DNA of 64,000 bases from positions 7,639,648 to 7,703,647 of the forward strand of contig CM043968.1 of NCBI GenBank assembly GCA_014529385.2, in the 5' to 3' direction. Below the pieces are notes generated by a model. That model did not search any database, had not been told where the DNA came from, and was given only the letters and a program-made list of their open reading frames with translations. Source of the stretch: Adiantum capillus-veneris (lineage: Eukaryota; Streptophyta; Polypodiopsida; Polypodiales; Pteridaceae). A program made the translations under genes and the position numbers. This document shows, piece after piece, positions 15,134 to 24,009 of the stretch. Numbering within the stretch: the stretch's first letter is position 1; each line of letters begins with the position of its first letter.

Positions 15134-15909
15134 TTAAAATTTTGAAGTACGAAATTCATGAACCACCAAAGGGTGTATGTTCATATGGACAAAATGAACA
15201 TAAATGTACATAAATTTTGTGGAGTAATCAATCATGAAACTCCACTTTTCTTTTTGCCCGAGAGGATTCTGCATCCTTAGAGACACTTTTACTTTTATGT
15301 TCAGGAGGGGTGAAGTGAGTTTAGGAGGGGGTGGTGGTAACTTGGATTCCTTAGGGCTTAGCACGGGGGACTTGGCAGGGGTTGGTGCTTTGGGCTCCTG
15401 AGGAGTGGTTGGCTTGGGTAACTTGGAAACCTTCTTTGGCAACATGAATGGTAGCTTGAAAGGTGAGCTAGGTGCCTCCCTCTTACTGTTTTTAGCTGAA
15501 CGACACTTTTGAACCTTGAATATCAATGGTGAGTGGAATGGATGGCCCTTTGGATCTGCTTTTATTTTTGCAGGGCTCTTCTTCTTGGTGGGGCTTTTCC
15601 TCTTGGCAGGACTCTTCTTGGCATGGCTCTTCTTTGTAGGACTCTTCTTTGTATGGCTTCTCTTTGAAGGGCTCTTATTTGTATGGCTCTTCTTTGAAGG
15701 TCTTTTCTTGGTATGGATCTTCTTGCAGGACTCTTATTCTTGTGATTCTTTTTCTTTGCATCCAAACCCTTGGTGGCTCTACCTTTCTTTGGTGGAAAAG
15801 GAGACTCTATTTCATCTGTAGTTGGTGCCATAGGAGAGTCTGAATCATTTCGGTTTATTGATCTTTCTAAAGCCATAGAAACAACCTTCTCTCTCACCAC
15901 GTGACCCAA
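15134..15909 (-). pseudogene. KSP-rich basic tail of gene A
   Basis: This is the C-terminal part of the minus-strand gene that also carries the Ulp1-like and H3-like parts. After a likely intron acceptor near 15,931 the frame reads RFLGHVVREKVVSMALERSI, then an acidic/proline linker. It then enters a lysine-serine-proline tandem region (about 15,730-15,560) with repeats such as SPTKKSHAKKSPAKRKSPTK, continuing into a proline-lysine region (SKLPKPTTPQEPKAP) that ends near 15,134. One frameshift lies within the tandem region. Such SPxK repeats are known from linker-histone tails, where they bind the minor groove, and from other basic chromatin proteins. The composition suggests DNA or chromatin binding, but low-complexity basic tails are not diagnostic. 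Confidence 0.5.
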
Positions 15910-15929
15910 GAATCTGGATATTCGTGCAA

Positions 15930-16835
15930 CTACATCAAATAGAAAAATAAAAAAAAGTACATGAGTACATACATAGTCAAGAAGTCAAAACAAATCAATG
16001 GCACATGAGATGCACATTTACAATGGAGTGTAGTCATCCTGCACCTTGACTCAAGATATCTCCATGCATTGACAAGCACCCTCCATCCACAAGATGTTGA
16101 GTCTGTTTGTAAAGGCACTTTTTGATTGTAGTACTTGAAGCCTTCTATTGTAATCCTTATTTATGGTATTCAGGTGATCGACAATAAGTTTGGCAGCACT
16201 GCAAGAAGACATCAATCAAAAAGTGACTAATAGAAAACAATGGACCATCAAGCATAGATCGTACTTCATACTTACAATTTACTTCTCCCATGGATACTTG
16301 ACAATGAATTCATAAATATAATATTCTTCTCCAAAAGACTGAAGATATAAGACTCCAATGCCCTCTATAAAAAAATAACAATCAGCTAGGAATACCACAA
16401 AATATTAAAAATTGTTAGGAGTTAAGATTTCAAAAAAACTTGAAAGTTTTCCTTGCTTGTTGAATAGGCATTGTGTCACTAGAGGTTCAAGTATGGATAT
16501 TTGCATAGCTATAGCCTCTGGAAGATCCCTCATAAGACACATGAAGGCGAAGAAAGACTTCCCCCAATGATGCCCTTGTAGGTGCACATGCACTAATAAT
16601 TAGCAAAGGGGCAACACATACCTGAGACAGATAAAGAGCACAATATCACCAAGCTCAATGTTGGGGTTTACAAGCATAATTGTGTCTTGAAAGAATATGT
16701 CATAGTACACCTCATCATCCCCACACATGGAGACATCCACAACCATTTGGCCTGTAACTTTTTCATAAAGGAGAGAGTTGGACGCGCTTAAAATTTTTGC
16801 TTGCTCTATAAGGATAGCATCGTCTGACATCATGT
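15930..16835 (-). pseudogene. Ulp1-type cysteine protease-like part of gene A
   Basis: Several exon-like pieces on the minus strand. The clearest, 16,118-15,990, reads KVPLQTDSTSCGWRVLVNAW. It has the Q-x5-(D/S)-x-C-G arrangement of the catalytic Gln and Cys in Ulp1/SENP (C48) SUMO-protease folds, which are common as captured domains in plant transposons. A piece before it (about 16,345-16,285) reads VLYLQSFGEEYYIYEFIV, in the place of the 'lDSl' strand after the catalytic His. An earlier piece (16,593-16,405) holds HHWGKSFFAF, a possible His-Trp, but I am not sure it is the catalytic His. The start of the stretch (16,833-16,600) ends at a good donor (CAG|GTATGTG). One frameshift lies before QTDSTSCG. 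It continues in frame, after one TAG, from the H3-like domain. No intact protease is encoded as it stands. Confidence 0.55.
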
Positions 16836-16872
16836 CTTGCTCCCTCTCAACCTCCTCGCCTGCTTTGATATC

Positions 16873-17462
16873 CTAGGCCTTTCTTGTCTCATACTGGTGT
16901 GTAACATCTTCAATGACAACCCCTGACTTCTTCTGCTGCGTGGAAGGGGGGACGTTTAAAATTTGATAGGCCCTAAGATCCTCACTAGGAATTGACTCAA
17001 GAGCCTTATCAAACTTGTACCTCAGCCTTGAGACAAGCACAAAATCTTTGCTCATAAGTGTGACCCTATGAGCAAATGCAGCTGCAATGTAGCTATCATT
17101 CAAGAAGTCTATTAGGAAATCCTCCTGAAGACACATCAAGGCTTGAGATTGCAACCTCACTGAAACAAAAGTTTTTCTTTTCATCATGCTCACCAATCTA
17201 TCTGATATCTCTTTGACAACTCTCATAAAGGGTAGCCTTGGAAGACAAGTAGATTTCTGTGCTTTCCTTATCTCCCTTAGAGATTTGACTTGATAATTCA
17301 TTCTCTTCCTAGCAGTAGGCCTTTGACGAGGTTGTGTAAGTGGTTTCTCTTATTTTTCTTTCCAACCTCTGGATTGAGTGATTCCTGTTGGTTGTCATCA
17401 TCTTTCTCTGAATCCTTCGGAGCTTGGTAAACTTTTCTTGTAGTTTGCTTTGTCCTTGCTAT
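16873..17462 (-). pseudogene. Histone H3-like (CENH3-like) domain with ARTKQT tail, gene A
   Basis: Minus strand. From 17,459 the frame reads ARTKQTTRKVYQAPK, almost the H3 N-terminus (ARTKQTARKSTGG..AP). The codon before it is ATA where ATG is expected. After an acidic spacer and a one-base frame change near 17,350, the frame continues (M at 17,301) with SLREIRKAQKST, LPFMRVVKEIS, a lengthened loop (DRLVSMMKRKTFVS), VRLQSQALMCLQEDFLIDFL and AHRVTLMSKDFVLVSRLR. These match H3 alpha-N, alpha-1, loop 1, alpha-2 and the RVTxMxKDxxLxRR of alpha-3 in order. The longer loop 1 and the LREIRKxQKST and RVTLMxKD wording are closer to centromeric CENH3 than to canonical H3. After the fold come about 45 residues, one TAG (16,872), and then the same open frame into the Ulp1-like part. 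It is therefore probably the N-terminal domain of a fusion. Start loss and frameshift suggest a decayed copy; an upstream exon supplying ATG-G before an AG acceptor (AAATAG|CA) is an alternative. Confidence 0.75.
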
Positions 17463-17536
17463 TTGATAGTCGAAAAGGGGCGTGTGAGAAGATAGGATGA
17501 AAGTGTCACATGCTTCAATAATAATCCAAACAACAC

Positions 17537-17930
17537 GATAGGAGGTGTTTCCAAAGTCTAGCTACTCGCTATCACATCGTGCGGGCAGATGAGAAGAAAG
17601 TGTTCATTTTGAGAAAAAATGTCCAAAGAACATGATAGGAGGTGTTCCCAAAGTTTGAAACTACTCACTATCGCGTCATGCCGGCAGATGAGAAGAAAAT
17701 CATCACTTTGAGAAAAATTGCCCAAAGAACGCGATAGGAGGTGTTTCCAAAGCTTCAAACTCTTTGCTATCGTGTCGTGCGGATAGATGGGAAAAATGTA
17801 ACCATTTTGTATAAAATTGCCCAAACAAAGCGATAGGACTTGCTTTCAGCTTATCGAACTGTGCTTAATCGCGTCATGCGGATAAATCATCACAATAGTG
17901 TCGCATTGGGACAAAAGGTAAAAACATAAT
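17537..17930. repeat. About 98-bp tandem repeat, four units
   Basis: GATAGGAGGTGTTYCCAAAG-like unit starts lie at 17,537, 17,634, 17,733 and (diverged) 17,832, spaced 97-99 bp. Each unit carries CTATCGCGTC-like and GCGATAGG-like words in opposite orientation. It sits just upstream of gene A's first recognisable codon. It could be a promoter repeat or the sub-terminal repeats typical of CACTA-like transposons. Confidence 0.85.
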
Positions 17931-18030
17931 GGGAGGAAGATGAAGGACGCGATGGTGGAGGATGACGGAAGGACAAAACAATGCGATCATATTGTTTGGG
18001 AGAGGTGAGAAATGAACACATGACATCGCC

Positions 18031-18105
18031 CTTTTATACCTCCGACCATCCGTACAGTATCCGTTAGAGTTATGCCACATGGCACGTGTGCATGAGTGAC
18101 ACGTG
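18031..18105 (+). promoter_or_regulatory. Putative promoter of gene B: TATA-like and two G-boxes
   Basis: CTTTTATACC (18,031) resembles a TATA box. Two CACGTG G-boxes lie at 18,083-18,088 and 18,100-18,105. They sit between divergent genes A (minus) and B (plus). Motif reading only; G-boxes also occur by chance. Confidence 0.3.
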
Positions 18106-18117
18106 TCACAAACAGGT

Positions 18118-18289
18118 TTGCAAAATCTACCTCGTTCCTCTATCGCTCCGTTTGGGTTTTACTTCCACACCCTAAACCTCCTGCCCAACGCAATAGGTGG
18201 TGCTTGCAGAATCTACCTCATACCTCTATCGCACCGTTTGGTTATTACTTTTTCACGTCCTAAACCTCTTGTACAATGCAATTGCACTC
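18118..18289 (+). repeat. 86-bp tandem duplication
   Basis: Two adjacent units start TTGCAAAATCTACCTCG (18,118) and TTGCAGAATCTACCTCA (18,204). Each contains CTCTATCGC(T/A)CCGTTTGG. The CTATCGC word is shared with the 98-bp array to the left, so the whole gap between genes A and B is repeat-structured. Confidence 0.85.
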
Positions 18290-18384
18290 TCCTTCAGGCT
18301 TGTTTTGCTTCGTTAAGTTTTGAAGTTTGGTACCAAGTTTGGGTGCAAAGTCTCAAGTTTGGAACCAATCTTTTCAACCAAGAC

Positions 18385-19786
18385 ATGAGTCTTATTGGTG
18401 AAGGTTGTGAAGAGATTTTAGAGGAGAGCCCAAGTGAGTTCTTGGTTGCTGTCATGGATGGTTGTGACATGGGAGTGTACTCAAAGGCACATGAAATATT
18501 CAGTCCTTTGTTTGATCTTGCAATTATGCTAGACAAATTGAAGGACTTTTTGTCAGAGGAATTCAAAGAGTTTGAAGAGACAGTTGAGGGTAAGTGTTTG
18601 GTGTTGGATGGCAAGACTTATTTTCATCTAATTGAATTTACTACCAACTCAATTAAGAAAGGCAAAGTAGCAAGGAGATTAGGAAGATTTTCTAAGAAGA
18701 CTTCTTTTATTTGCCCACCGACCATTTCTTGTCATGTACATTCAAAGCCTTGCAACCTTGTTCCAAAAGAAGTTGCCTTTCTTTTCTTTTTGTTTCTTAA
18801 AACTGATATGCAAGGCAAAGGTGATGAAGTGAAAGATACAGACAAAAAGGGAACAAATACAAATGTTTTCACAGTCTTGCAGCTTGAGAAAAATGAAATT
18901 CTAGAGGAGGAGGAAATCGATGTTATAGCTGAGGAACAGAGAGTTCAAATTTTGATGTGGTTCAATTTAGAGCTAGTACTGTCATTGATGAGCCCATACA
19001 GGAGGTAGAGGTATTTGAGGCCTCCCTTATTATTCCAAACCTTCCCTACTTCTATATCAATGGAAAAGAGTATATCCCTCTCCATCATATTCAATGTCTG
19101 CTTAATATCAGGGAGGACTACTATATTGCAACCATTTTTGAAGCTTCTGAGGTGGCCAAAGATTTCACTGACACAGAAGAAGAGTCAAAAGAGGAGTTTT
19201 AATCTACAGACATTTGATAACTTATTTCTTCTTGCTCTTGATGCACTTTCTCTATGCATGAAAAGAGTGGAAGAGGAGAAACCTACTCTCAAAGATGAGG
19301 ATTTTGAGAAGAGACTTATTCAGCTTGGCATCCAATCTTTTGGCAGAGACTTTAAGTTAAAGGAAGTTGAAAAGGATGTTGACATAAGGAGATGGCTGGA
19401 TCATGCAATCTCCTTCAAGAAAAAGTCAATGCCGAGGATGAGTTGCAAAAGGTAGATCCAATTTCACCTTTATCTCCCTTCCTATAATCTTCCTTTTTTT
19501 TCAAGTTTGTTATAATTACTCATACTTCTTGTTTTGCATGTTGAACTCCTTGACAAAGACAATTTTCTTCGAAGAGCTAAAGGCTCAAGAGGTAAAGTTC
19601 ACTTCAAGAAGGGATGCCTCCTCTCTCATACACTACCTGCCTACATTGGATAGTGCCACCTTCTGTGCTTTTCACATGCAGTATTCTGAAGATCCTGAGT
19701 TGCCAATATTGGCTCTGAAGATATTGTCACGGTTTTTGGGGTACACTCCCCTCTGCTCCCCAAGCATCTGTGATAGCACTTATTAA
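18385..19786 (+). pseudogene. Gene B, unknown protein of the transposon-like cluster
   Basis: Not recognised. From ATG 18,385 (MSLIGEGCEEILEESPSEF) the frame is open for about 190 codons. It then continues after a shift near 18,950 (EVEVFEASLIIPNLPYFYIN) to 19,202, and after another shift (NLQTFDNLFLLALDALSLC) to about 19,451, where a GTAGAT donor-like site occurs. A last piece (about 19,571-19,786) reads FFEELKAQEVKFTSRRDASS. The protein is rich in Glu/Lys, with no signal peptide and no clear membrane segment; a short hydrophobic stretch (EVAFLFFLFLK) is probably core. The pieces have coherent composition over 1.4 kb, so this was a real gene. Its end overlaps the 3' end of gene C on the other strand. 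It is likely an accessory gene of the same mobile element. Confidence 0.45.
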
Positions 19787-21482
19787 AAGATTTATTGTCT
19801 TCTTAAAGTCATCTGCATAAGTAGTAGAGATAACTTGTTGTCTCAAAACTTTCAAAAAATTGTCGAGCTTCTTCCACACTTCTATGCATTTGTTGGCTAC
19901 ATCTGGTCTACTTTTGACATTGGTTGTTATTACACAACGATCCTTCCAGCAATTCCACATAGCGTCGACTTGTTTGTTGTCATGGTTGCTCAAAAATCTC
20001 CTGGCTTTTGCTCCACCCATTGAAACATCTTGCAAAACATCACCTGTTTCTTTTGAAACAGTAAGATCTTTTTTTAGATGCACTTGACCACCATGAAAAC
20101 CCATTCGAGAGAGCCAAGCCTCGCATTTTTCTATGCACTCATCTTCAAGTTTACTTGGCTTAATAAAATATACATAATCAAGATAGAGTTGAAGCAATTT
20201 GTCCAAGATTCTAATCTCGGCATGCATTGAGCATATATGTACATTTTTTAAATCTATTGCTAGAATCGGATCCCAAATCATAGAAGACAATGGGTAGTCG
20301 ATGATGTTCACACTATTTCTCGATGGTGGTTTTCCAATCTCGTGTTCTGCAAGCCATCCTTTTGTTCCAGTGCTTTCCATGCAATACAGACGTGGATACT
20401 TGGTATTGGCACCTCCACATACACCAAACATGCACTTCAATGACTTTAGGTTGGCATTCAAGTGCCATTATACAATGAAGTCACCCATGCCATCTACACG
20501 AAGTTGTTCACCTGCATTTTGGTCCTGTATAACAGAAGGGACATCGATCTGCAAAAAGAGCCATTTCAATGTATCGTGATTTTCTACCAATATTTGAGCT
20601 GCTCCAATTTACCAAAGCTCCATTTCTGATTGAGTTTTTTGGTATGGGGAATCACGCTTACCCTGGCTATAATCCAATGCTCTATTCATTAGGGATATGG
20701 ATACTCTTTCCATTTTTTGACATTTTTGAATTGAGCTTCATCCAATTTCATAACAAATATAAGTTTTCCTTCACAATCTACTTTTTGCATGTTATAGTAT
20801 CTCACCATAGCAGATTGAACTTTTTTTAATACTCATCCAAATGTTACTAAAAACATTATACTCAAAAGAAGATTTTTTCTTATGCTTTTTGTATGGCATC
20901 ATTTCTTCTATATGATAGTACTCTCCAAAATGTTCGGGTATTTCTTTGTTTAACAGATTTCTTACTTTCCCAACATTGTGAGGCCTAGGAAATCCAAAAG
21001 CTTTAATCTTGTAATACTTTAGGACCTGAAACCAGGTTTTAGAGATGGCCCGATAACCCCTTCTACTGAAGCTGATGATTTTCTTATTTTAGAGACGCTA
21101 TTTGGTTTTCAAGTTCTCAGATTCTTGTTGCATTCAAAGACAAAGCAGTTTTGAGATATTGGATGTAATGTGCATGATCAATGTGTAAATGAGATAGCCT
21201 GGAACTATATCCTAGTAAGCCATCAACCCCATCTCCAACAAATCTCATCAAATCATGAGGTGTGTGAAAAGATGGATACCTTCCAGTGCTGGGATCCGAT
21301 GGATATAAGCTCCCATCTGTCCATAGATCAATGTGTTTCTTCCCTTCGTTGTAAAGTTGTTGTGCTTGATTTGCAGTTGTAAGTGGTCTTTGATAGACAC
21401 TCCGCGTAGTAGCATATTCTTGGCTTCGCTTAATGTTCAAGTGAAACTTGTGGTTATCACTAATGGAAGATGTATTACTCAT
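19727..21482 (-). pseudogene. Gene C, transposase-like protein
   Basis: The minus strand has a long open block (20,461-19,727, 244 codons) preceded by further blocks back to a Met at 21,482 (MSNTSSISDNHKF), with a few stops and shifts. Order of blocks: FSRRGYRAISKTWFQVLKYY (about 21,080); IPEHFGEYYHIEEMMPYKKH; a 'lD..qf..vkkWk' piece; VSISLMNRALDYSQG; GMGDFIV, stop, WHLNANLKSLKCMFGVCGG; NTKYPRLYCMEST; then HICSMHAEIRILDKLLQLYL. The pattern 'DLK.L...G...a...YpC.yC' followed by 'H..lR...K.' is one I associate with uncharacterised DNA-transposon proteins of eukaryotes, but I cannot name the superfamily or point to a DDE triad with certainty. It is probably the transposase of the element that carries genes A and B. 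Confidence 0.45.
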
Positions 21483-21500
21483 TGTAAGTAATGAACACAC

Positions 21501-23060
21501 AGAAAGTATAATGGAGATAACGTAGTAGCAGAGCTTTCAACATCAAAAAAGAAGAGAGAAAGCTCGTGAAAGGTCAGAGAGAAAAAAGAGAGATTGAGTG
21601 ATTCAAAAGTGGAAACAATTATTTGCCGCCAAGTGAACGGTAAATGAGAATAAATTTCGAGGTAAGCCACAAAAAAATGTGATGAAAATGATATCTTTGT
21701 TTAGATACACTTTAAATTGCGTAGATAGGTTTTAAATAACCAAAACGGCCAAATTTGGAGCCATTTTGATCATCAACGGCTCTGCTAATTAGTAAGTTAA
21801 CCAATTCCTTACATAACCGTTTTTAAGTCGATTTTGGCCCTAATGAGTACCTACCTTCTTATCCATTAAAAGCTAGCATTCTTTTATTACAAATGGCTCA
21901 AGGAAATTCCAAATTAGTTAAAGGATTATATTTTATGAATCTTAAGTTAAGCATTACTTCACACATATTTTTTTTTCTTTGAAATGGGAAAGATTTAGAC
22001 CCTTGTAGCACAGATTAAAGCTTTAATGAAACCTGAGACTTTTTACATATCTTTTGTAATCTTTAAGTGTTGAAAATCATGCAATCCTATTGACTGTAGT
22101 GGATAAGATATCACTTCGGATACACTTGGAGTCACATGGGGATAGTCTGGCACGTAGATCAAGCAAGGAATCAGCTATAAATCCTAGAAGCCCTAGAACT
22201 TGACCAAATGTGTAGTGGACAAGCTATAGGTGGCTCAAAGAACCTTACCTAATTGAATTAGCAAAGTTGGGGGCTTGCTCCTACAACAAGGGGGCAGTTT
22301 CTAGTAGGGCAATTGCTTGTCAAAACCTATAAAAAGGCCTAGAGACCTCACTCTCACACACATGGTGTTGGCTATACTCTACTACACTTGAGGCATATAC
22401 TTTTCTCAAGACAAGCACATCCACAAACAACTTTGAGATCAATAAATCGAGAAGTAATCAAGTGTTATTATGAAAATTTTTATATGGGTACTCTATGCAA
22501 ATATGCTAAGTCTTTCTTTATGTTAAAATCTCTATTCATTACACATTTTGTTGCTTAAACAAGAGTGATTATGTCTATCACGTTCCATTGATTATGCATG
22601 TACAAACTTAATTGAATAGTTATGAATGACAATTATGGTCTCGTTATGCATAATGCATCATTATGAAATTGCATTTAAGAAAAGTAATGACGAGCTTAAT
22701 TTGGTTTGGTAAAATTAACTACGATGAGAGATAAGACCAACCCTTCACTAGTGGTTCATGCCTAAAGCTACAAGTGTAGCAAGGGCAATGTCCACTGGTT
22801 AAAGCTACAAGTGTAGCAAGGGCTATGTCCACTTGTTCTTTCTGTCTATGGAATTAGGATTGAGCATTCTGTCCTTCATGTTGCCCCCCTTCACAACCTT
22901 TTGGGAATCAAAGTAAGAAGACCCTTCTCAAGTGTGTACTAGAAGGCATCATTAGACCTTTTAGTGAACAACTAGCTGTTCACTTTTCAAGATACTAGTG
23001 TGAAGGAAATAAGAATGCCATTAGATGACAAAAGTGGAAGGAGATTTTGTCATCAATCTA
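21501..23060. other. No gene recognised
   Basis: 1.5 kb without a supported frame. 22,080-22,480 has LTR-like traits (starts TGTTGAAAATC, polyadenylation-like AATAAA), but no partner LTR or primer site was found. Confidence 0.35.
22763..22836. repeat. 37-bp tandem duplication
   Basis: Two adjacent copies of a 37-bp unit starting TAAAGCTACAAGTGTAGC (22,763 and 22,800) differ at about two bases. Each carries a small AGCTACAAGTGTAGC hairpin. Confidence 0.9.
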
Positions 23061-23197
23061 TTCAACGCCCAAGCTCAGGGTATGGTCACGCGAGGCTTAG
23101 TTATTTGTAGGCCTGCAAAGCTCTTACTACAAAAGGTGCGGCAATGCAAAATATCACCGGGAGCAGCATATAGTGAGAGGAAGATGGAGGCACAGAC

Positions 23198-23199
<2 letters not shown>

Positions 23200-23236
<37 letters not shown>
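23200..23236. repeat. (AG)n microsatellite
   Basis: About 37 bp of AG dinucleotides. Confidence 0.95.
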
Positions 23237-23240
<4 letters not shown>

Positions 23241-23741
23241 AGGGTTGACCGGCACAAAAACCGCTTAGTTTGAAACTATGCCAAAAAAGACATAGTAACA
23301 ACACTACGTTGGTGAAAAGTTGCACACTGTCAGGCTTGGTCGGCTCTTGTAACGGATAACTAAGCTTTGCGTGACCATAGCCTTATTATGTTGCAAGCTT
23401 GGAGGAATGATTCAAATTGGCCCGAATTGAATATGTCTATCATAACCCCTTCTCATTGAGAGGATCCTTTGCTTTGGGGAATTGATGCATACTTTTAATT
23501 AACTTCACTTTCTTAAAAACAAAGAAAAGTGAGTGAGTTACCAGTGTGCAGTCAGACACGTGGGCATCCAAAGAATCCAGGAGCCCGCGTGTGATAGGGG
23601 TCTTATTTTGTTTTAAGGGGAGCCGCCGGCCATTAGCTGGTGCAGCTGCCTCGAGGGGATCAGCTTCCATTTGTCCATTTCCTTCCCTCTTGGGACTTGC
23701 CGCCTTCCACAGCAGCTCATGCAACCCCAAATTCCAATCTC

Positions 23742-23743
<2 letters not shown>

Positions 23744-23780
<37 letters not shown>
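23744..23780. repeat. (CT)n tract upstream of receptor kinase
   Basis: About 37 bp of CT, 84 bp before the TATA-like box of the receptor kinase gene. Y-patch or CT tracts are common in plant promoters, so it may be functional as well as a simple repeat. Confidence 0.9.
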
Positions 23781-23783
<3 letters not shown>

Positions 23784-23863
23784 TCTCTGTGTGTCGCGGA
23801 TGCTGTGCTGATCCGCTATCCGATCCTCCCCACCCACCGATCGAGAGTTTCTATTACGGTGTA

Positions 23864-23873
23864 ATTTATATAA
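23864..23873 (+). promoter_or_regulatory. TATA-like box of the receptor kinase gene
   Basis: TTTATATAAC lies about 140 bp before the chosen start codon (24,010), a normal distance for a plant promoter with a 100-bp leader. Motif reading only. Confidence 0.45.
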
Positions 23874-24009
23874 CCAGGCGCTGTGCTGCAACGTCCGGCT
23901 GCTAGATTCTCGTGCCCGGCTGCAGGCACGTAGTTACTTGTGCCGGTACGTGAAACTGCACTGGTTTGAAAAGCAGCTGGAGGTCGAGGAGGAGCGCCAT
24001 CCATCGAAT

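Noticed and set aside
15516-15821. Plus-strand hydrophobic repeat protein
   Set aside because: It is the antisense of the lysine-serine-proline array of gene A.
23546-23905. Open frame on both strands upstream of the receptor kinase
   Set aside because: It spans a (CT)n tract in the promoter region and has no domain.
23938-24009. Upstream Met of the receptor kinase frame as the start
   Set aside because: It would place 24 polar and charged residues before the signal peptide; the Met at 24,010 is the better start.
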